Origin: Candidatus Thorarchaeota archaeon
GTDB taxonomy: Archaea > Asgardarchaeota > Thorarchaeia > Thorarchaeales > Thorarchaeaceae
DNA length: 14,979 nucleotides
NCBI GenBank assembly: GCA_016841005.1
Contig: JAEORG010000116.1
Location: forward strand, 1 to 14,979
Reading direction: 5' to 3'
Both the position numbers and the translations under genes were made by a program. The notes beneath the pieces are model-generated. The model had not been told where the DNA came from. It did not search any database and saw only the letters and a list, made by a program, of their open reading frames with translations. Within the stretch, counting starts at the first letter, position 1. Each line of letters begins with the position of its first letter. Shown in pieces: positions 1-6,923 of this stretch.

Positions 1-2345
1 CCGGGTTTCAAGATTTCGGAATAACTACATCCGATGTTTTAGGAGAGAGTCAAGATCATGCACAGGTCGTGACGAGGATGATGGACCAAACTCATCCTAT
101 CATGAACATTGATTGGTCGTCTGCTCCTCCAACAGATAAGATGAGTATTCTACCAACACTAGGTATGAGTAGTACTGTACTGCTTGCTAATGACACCGGG
201 TTCGGAACGGGAGGTGCGCCTATTCTGGTTCATACAACCCTCGGCTCCGGCAATATTCTTGTGTTCACTCCATGGCTGAATGTAAATGCCACAGCAGAAG
301 AATCTCAGGTGAATTACGAACTTGTCCTTTGGCCATACTTCAATTATTTCTTCTATTCTTCAAGCGTGTATCTCTCAAGTCAGAGTCCACTGACATATGC
401 TGAGTGGGCGTATTCTCCTGTTCCTCACCTTGAGCAACAAATTGTGATAGGGCTTCTTGTTTTTGTGATTGGTATAGTCACGTTCACCTCCTATAGGAGT
501 ATGAAAAAGAAATCTCGGGAAAAGAAAGAGATTCTAACAGAGATTGAGCGAGCAGAGCTTCTTGCTGATAAAGGTGAGGAGGTTGATGAATGGGAAGAAA
601 TCGGAATGCATCGCCAATTGGGAGGATTTCTGATTCAGTTGTTCATAACTTTGATTCTTGTCATTCCTCGCGTAGTATTGAGCATTATGATTTACCCCAG
701 ATTCATCATGCCCTTTCCGCAAGCTGCCGGATGGTTCTCATTTAGTGTAAACCTCTTTCTAGGTTTATGGACTCTATTTGATTTAGGAACAAGTGTAGCC
801 TTAGCCAAGTACTTTGCCGAATACAGAATATCTCAACCTGAGGAGGCTGTCAAATATGCACAGATCTTCGTATGGTTCCAGTGCATCACTGGTGTTGTAC
901 AAATATCAATTGTCGCATTCATAGGCTCAATTGTGTTCCCGCATACTTACCTTGCTCATCTATCTTATGTCTTCATTACACATTCCTTATTCCAGTTTCC
1001 AGGATTCACACTCTTATTGATTCATGTTTTCAGGGGTATGAACAGAATAGATTACCAACAAATTACAAACATCCTCAAGTATGTCGTCTTTGATGTCGTT
1101 GCACCATACATCATGATTCTTGTTTTCAGAGTCTGGGGTGCAGCTAATCCTGTATTTGGGGAAGCTCTCGGAGGTGCAATTGGTCAGGCAATGGGATCTT
1201 ACCTTTCCGAATGGCTTGTGTTTATTGTTTCAATATATCTATTCAGAAAACTTGGATTCAGCGTTAGCACGTTATTCAGAGTCGACTTTGATGGTGAACA
1301 GATTCGGAAAGCTCTCAAATTCGGAGCGAAGTGGACAGTTGGTGCGGCTACCGTTCCATTAGTCTGGTTCTATCAGATGTTGTTAATCAGTACCAATCTT
1401 CTAAATTGGTCAGCCCTACAAGGTCAATTCCAATTAGCTTGGGATTTAGCTATCATGGTCAGTGTTGTTGGTCTTTTCATGGAAAGCATGCTTGGAGGTG
1501 TTTCAGAGTCCTACTCTCATGGTAAAAAGAAGCTTACAGAGCTTTACACTGCACAAGGTCTTAAGTATGGAGCATTTTTTGTCTTCTGGCTAATCTCCGT
1601 ACTTGCAGCAACTGGCTCTAGGGCAATACTTGGTGCTGCAGGACAGGAATGGGCATATGCTGCAGTTCTATTACAATTCTTCTTGATCTTTCAGCTCTTT
1701 GGCTTTTTCAGTTGGCTTGGAGACTGGATGTTCGCAGGAGCAGATCGAACAGGACTTGCTGCAGTGGTGTGGGTTTTAGAACAATCGATTAGAGCTGTTA
1801 TGATGACCCTGTTTGTCATATTTGAACCAGTAATCTTCGGAATTTATCTTGGCGGAATGCCGGGAATAATAATGGGTTATGTAGTTGCGTTAGTCATCAA
1901 AGATGCTGCTGCTTGGATTCTTATACGAAGAGAGATTTCTGCACCAAAACTCTACAAGTGGCAGAGTTACGTTGGTCCAGGACTTGCAGCAATTATCAAC
2001 TATGCGATTCTTGAAATAATTGCTAGATTGATTTGGGGTGGTGTGAATGATATCGTTTCATCTGCCATACTCTTCTTCATCGGTGTATTTCCATCTCTGT
2101 ATATGTATTCATTCTTCAGTGGATTAACAGGTACTTGGGATGAAAGAACACTTCAGGAATTCAAGAGAGCTTCCGAAATGGTACGTATTCGTGGAATTGG
2201 TTGGTTAGCTAGAAGATTCTATGGGTCAATTGCTCTCGGTGCTCGCATCTCACCACTTCATAATAGATATCCAATTGACATATACGATGAAGCTATGGAA
2301 GAAGCTGAGGAACTTACCAAAGAGAAGAAAGAATTGAAAATCTAG
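1..2345 (+). CDS. MOP-superfamily flippase-like transporter fused to an extracytoplasmic domain (5'-partial)
   Basis: The reading frame is open from base 3 with no stop upstream, so the N-terminus lies outside the window; the GTG at 69 is only the first start-type codon inside it. From base 69 (residue 1) the first ~120 residues are soluble and predicted outside the membrane, with a GSGNILVFTPWLN stretch reminiscent of the end of a glutamine-amidotransferase/ThuA-like fold (weak inference). One hydrophobic helix (~123-142) follows, then a basic and acidic linker (KKKSREKK) and about 14 membrane segments. The motif LWTLFDLGTSVALAKYFAEYR matches the start of polysaccharide-flippase (RfbX/MurJ/MATE) families, which move lipid-linked glycans across the membrane. 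A charged cytoplasmic tail ends the protein. Substrate is unknown. The flippase-like architecture is fairly secure; the identity of the N-terminal domain is not. Confidence 0.8.
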   Translation, partial: GFQDFGITTSDVLGESQDHAQVVTRMMDQTHPIMNIDWSSAPPTDKMSILPTLGMSSTVLLANDTGFGTGGAPILVHTTLGSGNILVFTPWLNVNATAEESQVNYELVLWPYFNYFFYSSSVYLSSQSPLTYAEWAYSPVPHLEQQIVIGLLVFVIGIVTFTSYRSMKKKSREKKEILTEIERAELLADKGEEVDEWEEIGMHRQLGGFLIQLFITLILVIPRVVLSIMIYPRFIMPFPQAAGWFSFSVNLFLGLWTLFDLGTSVALAKYFAEYRISQPEEAVKYAQIFVWFQCITGVVQISIVAFIGSIVFPHTYLAHLSYVFITHSLFQFPGFTLLLIHVFRGMNRIDYQQITNILKYVVFDVVAPYIMILVFRVWGAANPVFGEALGGAIGQAMGSYLSEWLVFIVSIYLFRKLGFSVSTLFRVDFDGEQIRKALKFGAKWTVGAATVPLVWFYQMLLISTNLLNWSALQGQFQLAWDLAIMVSVVGLFMESMLGGVSESYSHGKKKLTELYTAQGLKYGAFFVFWLISVLAATGSRAILGAAGQEWAYAAVLLQFFLIFQLFGFFSWLGDWMFAGADRTGLAAVVWVLEQSIRAVMMTLFVIFEPVIFGIYLGGMPGIIMGYVVALVIKDAAAWILIRREISAPKLYKWQSYVGPGLAAIINYAILEIIARLIWGGVNDIVSSAILFFIGVFPSLYMYSFFSGLTGTWDERTLQEFKRASEMVRIRGIGWLARRFYGSIALGARISPLHNRYPIDIYDEAMEEAEELTKEKKELKI

Positions 2346-2352
2346 TTTGATT

Positions 2353-2393
2353 GGTTGAGAGTCCTTTATCCGGGCTCTCAATCAAAATCTTTT
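2353..2393. terminator. Hairpin terminator between convergent genes
   Basis: A 12-base-pair stem pairs 2353-2364 (GGTTGAGAGTCC) with 2372-2383 (GGGCTCTCAATC), including two G-U pairs, around a 7-base loop. A T-rich tract (TCTTTT, 2388-2393) follows on the + strand. It lies between the end of the flippase gene (2345) and the end of the convergent S17e gene (2421), so it probably ends the + strand transcript and may also block the opposing one. Archaeal termination depends mainly on the T-tract, so the role of the stem is inferred. Confidence 0.6.
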
Positions 2394-2420
2394 ATCGACA
2401 TGAGTTTGCAATGTGTACTA

Positions 2421-2669
2421 TTACATCTCAATATCGTCAGTAACTTCTTCGCCACCCTGAGTGGCCTCAACAGCTGCATCTGCGATTCTACGCTTGATTA
2501 ATCTCACGAGATAACCAGCAATTCGATTACGCACAGTCTTTGAATCTACATCAGTGAACTGTTCAACAAGCCTCTTGTTAGTTTCAAAATCAGTCGTGAA
2601 CTCATCTGGATAGTTTTGTAAGAGGATTTTTGCTGCATTCTTGATATATCCTGGTCGGATGCTTCCCAC
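2421..2669 (-). CDS. rps17e: 30S ribosomal protein S17e
   Basis: This 82-residue protein is a component of the small ribosomal subunit, found only in archaea and eukaryotes. It shows the family pattern along its length: N-terminal GSIRPGYIKNAAKILLQNY, then DEFTTDFETNK, then the highly conserved SKTVRNRIAGYLVRLIKRR. Archaeal members usually have about 60-70 residues; the extra ~15 here form an acidic tail (GGEEVTDDIEM). The start is GTG at 2669, chosen because a GGTGAG Shine-Dalgarno site (2681-2676) sits 6 bases upstream and the family's N-terminus begins exactly there. It is transcribed divergently from the DNA ligase and converges on the flippase gene. Identification is secure. Confidence 0.95.
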   Translation of the reverse strand: MGSIRPGYIKNAAKILLQNYPDEFTTDFETNKRLVEQFTDVDSKTVRNRIAGYLVRLIKRRIADAAVEATQGGEEVTDDIEM

Positions 2670-2675
2670 TGTTAT

Positions 2676-2681
2676 CTCACC
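2676..2681 (-). promoter_or_regulatory. Ribosome binding site of S17e
   Basis: GGTGAG on the - strand lies 6 bases before the GTG start at 2669 and supports that non-ATG start. Confidence 0.6.
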
Positions 2682-2718
2682 GTAAAGTTAGTCAGTTTGA
2701 GGTTCCCGCTCGACTGTG

Positions 2719-2726
2719 TTTATAAA
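2719..2726. promoter_or_regulatory. Palindromic TATA-like box between S17e and DNA ligase
   Basis: TTTATAAA is a perfect palindrome in the ~95 bases between the divergent starts of S17e (2669) and DNA ligase (2766). Archaeal TATA boxes sit about 25 bases before the transcription start. From this box that predicts + strand transcripts starting near 2748, just at the ligase Shine-Dalgarno site, and - strand transcripts starting near 2697, leaving a ~28-base leader for S17e. The box could therefore serve both genes. Location and symmetry are seen directly; use in both directions is inferred. Confidence 0.5.
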
Positions 2727-2747
2727 GCATATGGTGGCTCCATTTTC

Positions 2748-2752
2748 GGAGG
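2748..2752 (+). promoter_or_regulatory. Ribosome binding site of DNA ligase
   Basis: GGAGG lies 13 bases before the TTG at 2766, a longer gap than usual. An ATG at 2755 is closer but is out of frame and stops after nine codons. The site supports a ligase start downstream of the promoter rather than the open-frame TTG at 2697. Confidence 0.45.
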
Positions 2753-2765
2753 ATATGATTTACTC

Positions 2766-4532
2766 TTGCTGTATCTCAAGTTAGCTCAGGCTTATGCAGA
2801 AATAGAATCAGCATCAGGGTCTCTTGAAAAGACACAACTCTTCTCGGAAGTGTTGAAAGATGCTTCCTCAGGTGAGATTGGAAAACTTGTCGCGCTTACT
2901 ATGAGTAAATTGCATCCTGATTGGACAGGACAGCCTGAGCTAGGGATTGCTGAAAAGATGGCAATTCAGGTTGTTGCGGGATCTGTTTCTGCTTCTGAGA
3001 GTGATGTCAAAGAAGTCTTACGAGCAACTGGAGACCTAGGTGCAACAGTTGAGAAACTACTACAGAAAGGAGGACAGATGTCCCTCTTTCCTCAAGAATC
3101 CACAGTGTCAGATGTTTATAATACACTTGATGAGGTTTCGAAAATTTCTGGTTCAGGAAGTAATCGAGAGAAAATTGCAAAACTTGTGGGCTTAATAGCT
3201 GACTCTCAACCCATCGAAGCAAAATACATACTCAGGACAATTACAGGATCTCTCCGGTTGGGACTAGGTGATATGGGCATTATGGATGCATTATCCATAG
3301 CTTTTGTTGGTAGCAGAGACGCGCGTCCTGCGATTGAGCATGCGTTCAATGTATGTAGTGATTTAGCAACAGTTGCATCTATTCTTGCTATCGATGGTAT
3401 CGAAACAATTGAGCAAGCAATCCGCGTTGCTGTTGGAACTCCCATTAGAATGATGGCAGCGAAGAAGCTATCGGACGCGAGAGAGATACTTGAGAAAGTA
3501 GGTGGCAAGGCGCTTGTTGAATACAAGTATGATGGAGAGAGAGTTCAAGTTCACAAGAAGGGGAATGATGTAGTTCTCTTTTCAAGGCGGCAAGAAGTCA
3601 TAACTTCTCAATATCCCGATGTCGTCGAATACGTAAGGAAATATGTCAAGGCTGAGGTATGCGTAATTGAAGGAGAGTGTATCGCTATTGATTCAAACAC
3701 AGGACGAATTAAGCCATTTCAGGAGCTTATGAGAAGACGGCGCAAGACGGGAGTTGAAGAAATACAAGATGAGGTACCTGTAGCTATTCGATTCTTTGAT
3801 GTACTCTATGTTAATGAGAAGGATACGACATCTTTGCCCATGTTAGAGAGACGTGAGATCTTAGAGAGCATAATAGACGTAAGTGATGCTGTCGATAAAA
3901 CAATGGGTGAGGTTACTGATAATCCCGAGCGTCTTGAGGAGATATTTAGTGAAGCACTCGAATCTGGGAATGAAGGGATTATCGCGAAGGCAATTCATAA
4001 TGATTCGAGCTATCAGGCAGGATCAAGAAGCTGGCTTTGGATTAAATTGAAGGCTTCGTACAAAGAAGGGTTCACAGACTCAGTAGACCTTGTTGTTGTT
4101 GGAGCAATGTATGGTCGTGGAAAGAGAACAGGTGTATATGGTACAATTCTTGCCTCTGCATATGACCCAGTTAATGATACATATCCTACCGTTTGTAAGA
4201 TTGGAACTGGATTCACAGATGAAATTCTTCAAGAGTTTAAAAATCGACTCGACCGTATTAAGATTAGCAAGATGCATCCAAAAGTCCTGTCGGATATTAC
4301 AGCTGATGTGTGGTTTGAGCCAGAAGAGGTAATAGAAGTACTTGGAGATGAGATTACAATAAGTCCGACGCACCATGCAGGTAGAGGTCGAATTGAAGGC
4401 GGTGGGCTTGCTATTCGATTCCCTCGATTCACTGGTCGTTGGCGAGATGATAAAGATCCAACTCAGGCAACAACAGTCAATGATCTAGTTGAATTGTTTG
4501 AAAACCAAACGATACGCACAACTGAAGAATAG
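2766..4532 (+). CDS. lig: ATP-dependent DNA ligase (archaeal type)
   Basis: Seals nicks in duplex DNA during replication and repair through a lysine-AMP intermediate. The 588-residue protein has the archaeal order: an all-helical DNA-binding domain (~1-220), the adenylation domain, and a C-terminal OB-fold. Visible motifs are KYDGER with catalytic K254 (motif I), EGE at E302, FFDVLY at 343-348, EGIIAK at 403-408, and WIKLK at 425-429 (motif V). The end, FPRFTGRWRDDK, is typical of the OB-fold. The frame is open back to a TTG at 2697, but that would place the TATA-like box inside the gene. The TTG at 2766 gives MLYLKLAQAYAEIE, matching the usual N-terminus (MLYxELAExYExIE), with GGAGG upstream. 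The pterin synthase gene follows 51 bases later and may be co-transcribed. Identification is secure; the start is fairly secure. Confidence 0.95.
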   Translation: MLYLKLAQAYAEIESASGSLEKTQLFSEVLKDASSGEIGKLVALTMSKLHPDWTGQPELGIAEKMAIQVVAGSVSASESDVKEVLRATGDLGATVEKLLQKGGQMSLFPQESTVSDVYNTLDEVSKISGSGSNREKIAKLVGLIADSQPIEAKYILRTITGSLRLGLGDMGIMDALSIAFVGSRDARPAIEHAFNVCSDLATVASILAIDGIETIEQAIRVAVGTPIRMMAAKKLSDAREILEKVGGKALVEYKYDGERVQVHKKGNDVVLFSRRQEVITSQYPDVVEYVRKYVKAEVCVIEGECIAIDSNTGRIKPFQELMRRRRKTGVEEIQDEVPVAIRFFDVLYVNEKDTTSLPMLERREILESIIDVSDAVDKTMGEVTDNPERLEEIFSEALESGNEGIIAKAIHNDSSYQAGSRSWLWIKLKASYKEGFTDSVDLVVVGAMYGRGKRTGVYGTILASAYDPVNDTYPTVCKIGTGFTDEILQEFKNRLDRIKISKMHPKVLSDITADVWFEPEEVIEVLGDEITISPTHHAGRGRIEGGGLAIRFPRFTGRWRDDKDPTQATTVNDLVELFENQTIRTTEE

Positions 4533-4571
4533 TAACATCCTTTTTCAGGAAATATCTGTAAACAACAATAA

Positions 4572-4576
4572 GGAGG
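4572..4576 (+). promoter_or_regulatory. Ribosome binding site of the pterin synthase gene
   Basis: GGAGG ends 7 bases before the TTG at 4584. This near-ideal spacing fixes the non-ATG start. A short T-run (TTTTT, 4541-4545) just after the ligase stop could be a weak terminator, so the two genes may or may not share a transcript. Confidence 0.7.
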
Positions 4577-4583
4577 ATTACAG

Positions 4584-5036
4584 TTGCACAGTATCATAGT
4601 CACTCATCCGTCAATGAGTTTCAGTTCAGCACATTTCGTGATTAGCGAAGGGATGTGTGAAACGTTACACGGCCACAACTATTCTGTTGAACTTCGTCTA
4701 CAGGGCGATATAGATGAATTAGGAATGGTGTTGGATTTCAGAAAAGTGAAGAAAGAGGTCTCCCAAATCTGCAAGTCATTGGACCATAAAATGTTGCTCC
4801 CAGGAAATTCGTCCACAATCAATGTATTTGAAGAAGAACAAACAGTGACGGTGAATGTTGATAAAAAGAAGTATGTGTTTCCTGCTGAAGACTGTATTGT
4901 ACTGCCGATTAAATCAACAACTGCTGAACTATTGGCAAAATACATTCATGACCAATTAGAATTCAAATCACGGTTCAAAGCAAAAGTCTGTGTTGGTGAG
5001 AGTTCTGGTTCTGTTGCATGTTATTCTAATAAATGA
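4584..5036 (+). CDS. queD: 6-pyruvoyltetrahydropterin synthase / 6-carboxytetrahydropterin synthase (QueD) family protein
   Basis: Members of this T-fold family act on 7,8-dihydroneopterin triphosphate or related pterins. QueD makes 6-carboxytetrahydropterin on the way to preQ0 and, in archaea, archaeosine in tRNA; other archaeal members serve pterin-cofactor pathways. The 150-residue protein keeps the zinc ligands H17 (SSAHF), H29 and H31 (LHGHNY), the catalytic cysteine C25 four residues before the first of these, the GMVLDF block, the D67-H68 pair (LDHKML), and E139 near the end for pterin binding. About 40 residues separate LDH from TTAELLAKYI, longer than in compact bacterial QueD, and include YVFPAEDCIVLP. 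A 4-base gap separates it from the convergent kinase gene. An MptA/FolE2-type enzyme at 12189 could supply its substrate. The family is secure; the exact reaction is not. Confidence 0.85.
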   Translation: MHSIIVTHPSMSFSSAHFVISEGMCETLHGHNYSVELRLQGDIDELGMVLDFRKVKKEVSQICKSLDHKMLLPGNSSTINVFEEEQTVTVNVDKKKYVFPAEDCIVLPIKSTTAELLAKYIHDQLEFKSRFKAKVCVGESSGSVACYSNK

Positions 5037-5040
5037 CAGT

Positions 5041-6477
5041 CTATTTCGCATCGGATAATTTTGGTAACCAGATTTTGAAACTCGTTCCTTTTGAAGAAAT
5101 ACCATCAACTCTATCATTGACAGAAATACAACCACCAAACTTCTCCACAATTTGCTTAGCTTGATGTATTCCTACTCCTCCGAATCTGCGTTCTGGGTCG
5201 AAGAGCGTTTCTTTATTTTTGTCTGGAATTCCCTGACCATTATCTGAAACAATTACCTCATAACCTCCTTCGACATCATTTACATCAATCCATACTTGAA
5301 TATCCGAAGATTGGTTATGTTTGATTGCATTTGATAACAGGTTCATCAGTAGTGTGTGGATATGGTCGTTTGCATTTATGGGGGCTCTTACCAAATCGCA
5401 AGATAGTTCAACTTGAACATCTTTATTTTCATCCGTAAATTCTGATATTGTTTGTTTTATCGATTTACAAAGGCATATCTCTGTAAGAGGAGAGAAGAGA
5501 AGATCACCTGTAGAGTGAACATTAGTAATAATATTCTGGCATCTCTCTATCGATTCTGTAATTTGGTCCAATAATTCTCTATCTCTAAGTGAAGTCATTG
5601 ATTCGCCAATTAGGTCAGCACTAATCATCACTGCTTGAAGGTAGTTACGAACATCATGACCTAGTAGGTCGAGATAAAGAGTAGCCATGCGATGAGCTGC
5701 TCGAATCTCTTCTTCCGCCTCTTTCAGCTCAGTAATTTCTCTGGTGACTACAACCACATCTGAACCGTCTTCATGAGGGCTTAATCTTGCAGAAAACCAG
5801 TTGCGTTTTCCACCAACATGATAGAATGAATCAAAAGTCAAGCTCTGATTATTACTCAAAACACGTTTTGCCGTTTCTGTAAACAATACAGCATTCCTAC
5901 CAGGCATCAGTTCTTCAATGTGCTTTCCAGGTATTTCATCAGGATTCTTCATCTCGCCAAATCCTATTGATGAGTAATATTCTGTAACGAAACCATCTTT
6001 ATCAAGAATGAAGATTATATCACTCATCGATTTGACAAGCATCCTGTGTTTCATCTCGCTCTCTTTGAGTGCAATCTCAACTTCCTTGCGTGCTTTACGA
6101 TGTTTTGCCTCTTCCATCTCCCTACGAATTGCAGGAGCAAGCCGACTAAGGTTGTCCTTCAGAATGTAATCATGGGCTCCAAGTTTCATCATGGAAACTG
6201 CTGCCTCGTCAGAAATAGTGCCAGATACAATAATGAAAGGAAGATCTAACTCGCTTGATTGTAGAATTTCCAACGCTCCCTGTACATCGAATTCAGGCAT
6301 AAGGTAATCGCAGACGACTGCATCCCAAGAGTGCAAGGTTAACGCATCTCTCATCTCTTGTGCATTTGTTACTTGATACACGAGAGGGTCAAAGCCCTCT
6401 TTTCTCAAGTTCCTTCTCAGAAGGATGACATCATCTTCTGAGTCCTCAATGCACAAAATATGAAGGTCAGGAATCAC
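5041..6477 (-). CDS. Response regulator receiver-PAS-histidine kinase hybrid
   Basis: This soluble 478-residue protein is the last gene of the signalling operon. Domains in order: receiver (REC, ~1-120) with acidic pair ED in LCIEDSEDD, phospho-acceptor D57 in VVCDYLMP, switch residue in IVSGT and conserved lysine in YILKDN; a PAS domain (~145-255); a histidine-phosphotransfer region with H274 in GHDVRNYLQ; and an ATPase domain with NLLSNAIKHN, DNGQGIP and GVGIHQAKQIV. All catalytic motifs look intact and there is no membrane segment. It can probably accept phosphate on D57 and autophosphorylate on H274, with REC state controlling the kinase. The start is GTG at 6477, chosen because GGAGGG (6487-6482) lies 4 bases before it; a GTG at 6489 has no such site. 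It overlaps the upstream regulator by 11 bases, suggesting coupled translation. Ligand and downstream partner are unknown. Confidence 0.9.
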   Translation of the reverse strand: MIPDLHILCIEDSEDDVILLRRNLRKEGFDPLVYQVTNAQEMRDALTLHSWDAVVCDYLMPEFDVQGALEILQSSELDLPFIIVSGTISDEAAVSMMKLGAHDYILKDNLSRLAPAIRREMEEAKHRKARKEVEIALKESEMKHRMLVKSMSDIIFILDKDGFVTEYYSSIGFGEMKNPDEIPGKHIEELMPGRNAVLFTETAKRVLSNNQSLTFDSFYHVGGKRNWFSARLSPHEDGSDVVVVTREITELKEAEEEIRAAHRMATLYLDLLGHDVRNYLQAVMISADLIGESMTSLRDRELLDQITESIERCQNIITNVHSTGDLLFSPLTEICLCKSIKQTISEFTDENKDVQVELSCDLVRAPINANDHIHTLLMNLLSNAIKHNQSSDIQVWIDVNDVEGGYEVIVSDNGQGIPDKNKETLFDPERRFGGVGIHQAKQIVEKFGGCISVNDRVDGISSKGTSFKIWLPKLSDAK

Positions 6478-6922
6478 AATTCCCTCCACTCTGAGGCGTT
6501 ACATTAAGTACTAACCAATACAATCCCAGTGTTTGAATTGCTTCAACAAATTGATCGAAGTCGACTGGTTTCTGAATATAGCTATTTGCTCCAAGTTGGT
6601 AACTGTCGCAGATATCTTGGTCTTCTCTGGAAGAAGTAAGAATTACAATTGGTAAGAATTTCAATTTATCATCGTTTCTAATTTCTTTTAGACATTCAAG
6701 TCCACCCATTCGAGGCATATTAAGATCAAGTAGCGTGACAACAGGTAGAATCCTATTTTCGCGACTAGCATATTTTCCTTCACACCGAAGGTAGTCCAAT
6801 GCCTCAAAACCGTTTCTTACCACAACAACATCGTTCAGGATATTCGCCTTTTTCAATGCGCGCTGAGTAAGTACAATGTCATCTTCGTTGTCCTCAACTA
6901 GGAGAATTTTTCCCTCGCGCAT
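6467..6922 (-). CDS. Single-domain response regulator (Rcp1-like)
   Basis: A stand-alone receiver domain of 151 residues with no output domain. It has the acidic pair E10-D11 in LLVEDNEDD, phospho-acceptor D66 in LLDLNMP, T96 in VILTSS and K118 in YIQKPVDF. The C-terminal block KPVDFDQFVEAIQTLGLYW is characteristic of the Rcp1-type regulators that accompany phytochrome-like and multi-PAS kinases in bacteria. It starts with ATG at 6922, one base after the kinase stop codon (TAG-A-ATG), and a GGAG lies 10 bases upstream inside the kinase gene. It ends inside the start of the next kinase gene. Very likely it takes phosphate from the upstream kinase and passes it on or acts by protein contact. 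Family and partnership are well supported; the target is unknown. Confidence 0.93.
   Translation of the reverse strand: MREGKILLVEDNEDDIVLTQRALKKANILNDVVVVRNGFEALDYLRCEGKYASRENRILPVVTLLDLNMPRMGGLECLKEIRNDDKLKFLPIVILTSSREDQDICDSYQLGANSYIQKPVDFDQFVEAIQTLGLYWLVLNVTPQSGGNCDS
6482..6487 (-). promoter_or_regulatory. Ribosome binding site of the REC-PAS-kinase, inside the preceding gene
   Basis: GGAGGG on the - strand lies 4 bases before the GTG at 6477, within the final codons of the response regulator. It decides the start and suggests translational coupling between the two genes. Confidence 0.6.
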
Positions 6923-6923
6923 T

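Noticed and set aside
2697..2765. N-terminal extension of the ligase from TTG 2697
   Set aside because: It would cover the promoter region shared with S17e, and its residues do not match the ligase family.
2755..2784. ATG at 2755 close to GGAGG as the ligase start, or a frameshift at the ligase N-terminus
   Set aside because: It reads only nine codons before a stop, while the TTG at 2766 gives the full conserved N-terminus without any frameshift.
3206..3526. 106-codon open frame on the - strand inside the DNA ligase gene
   Set aside because: It lies wholly opposite a gene with intact catalytic motifs, has no Shine-Dalgarno support, and its translation resembles no protein family.
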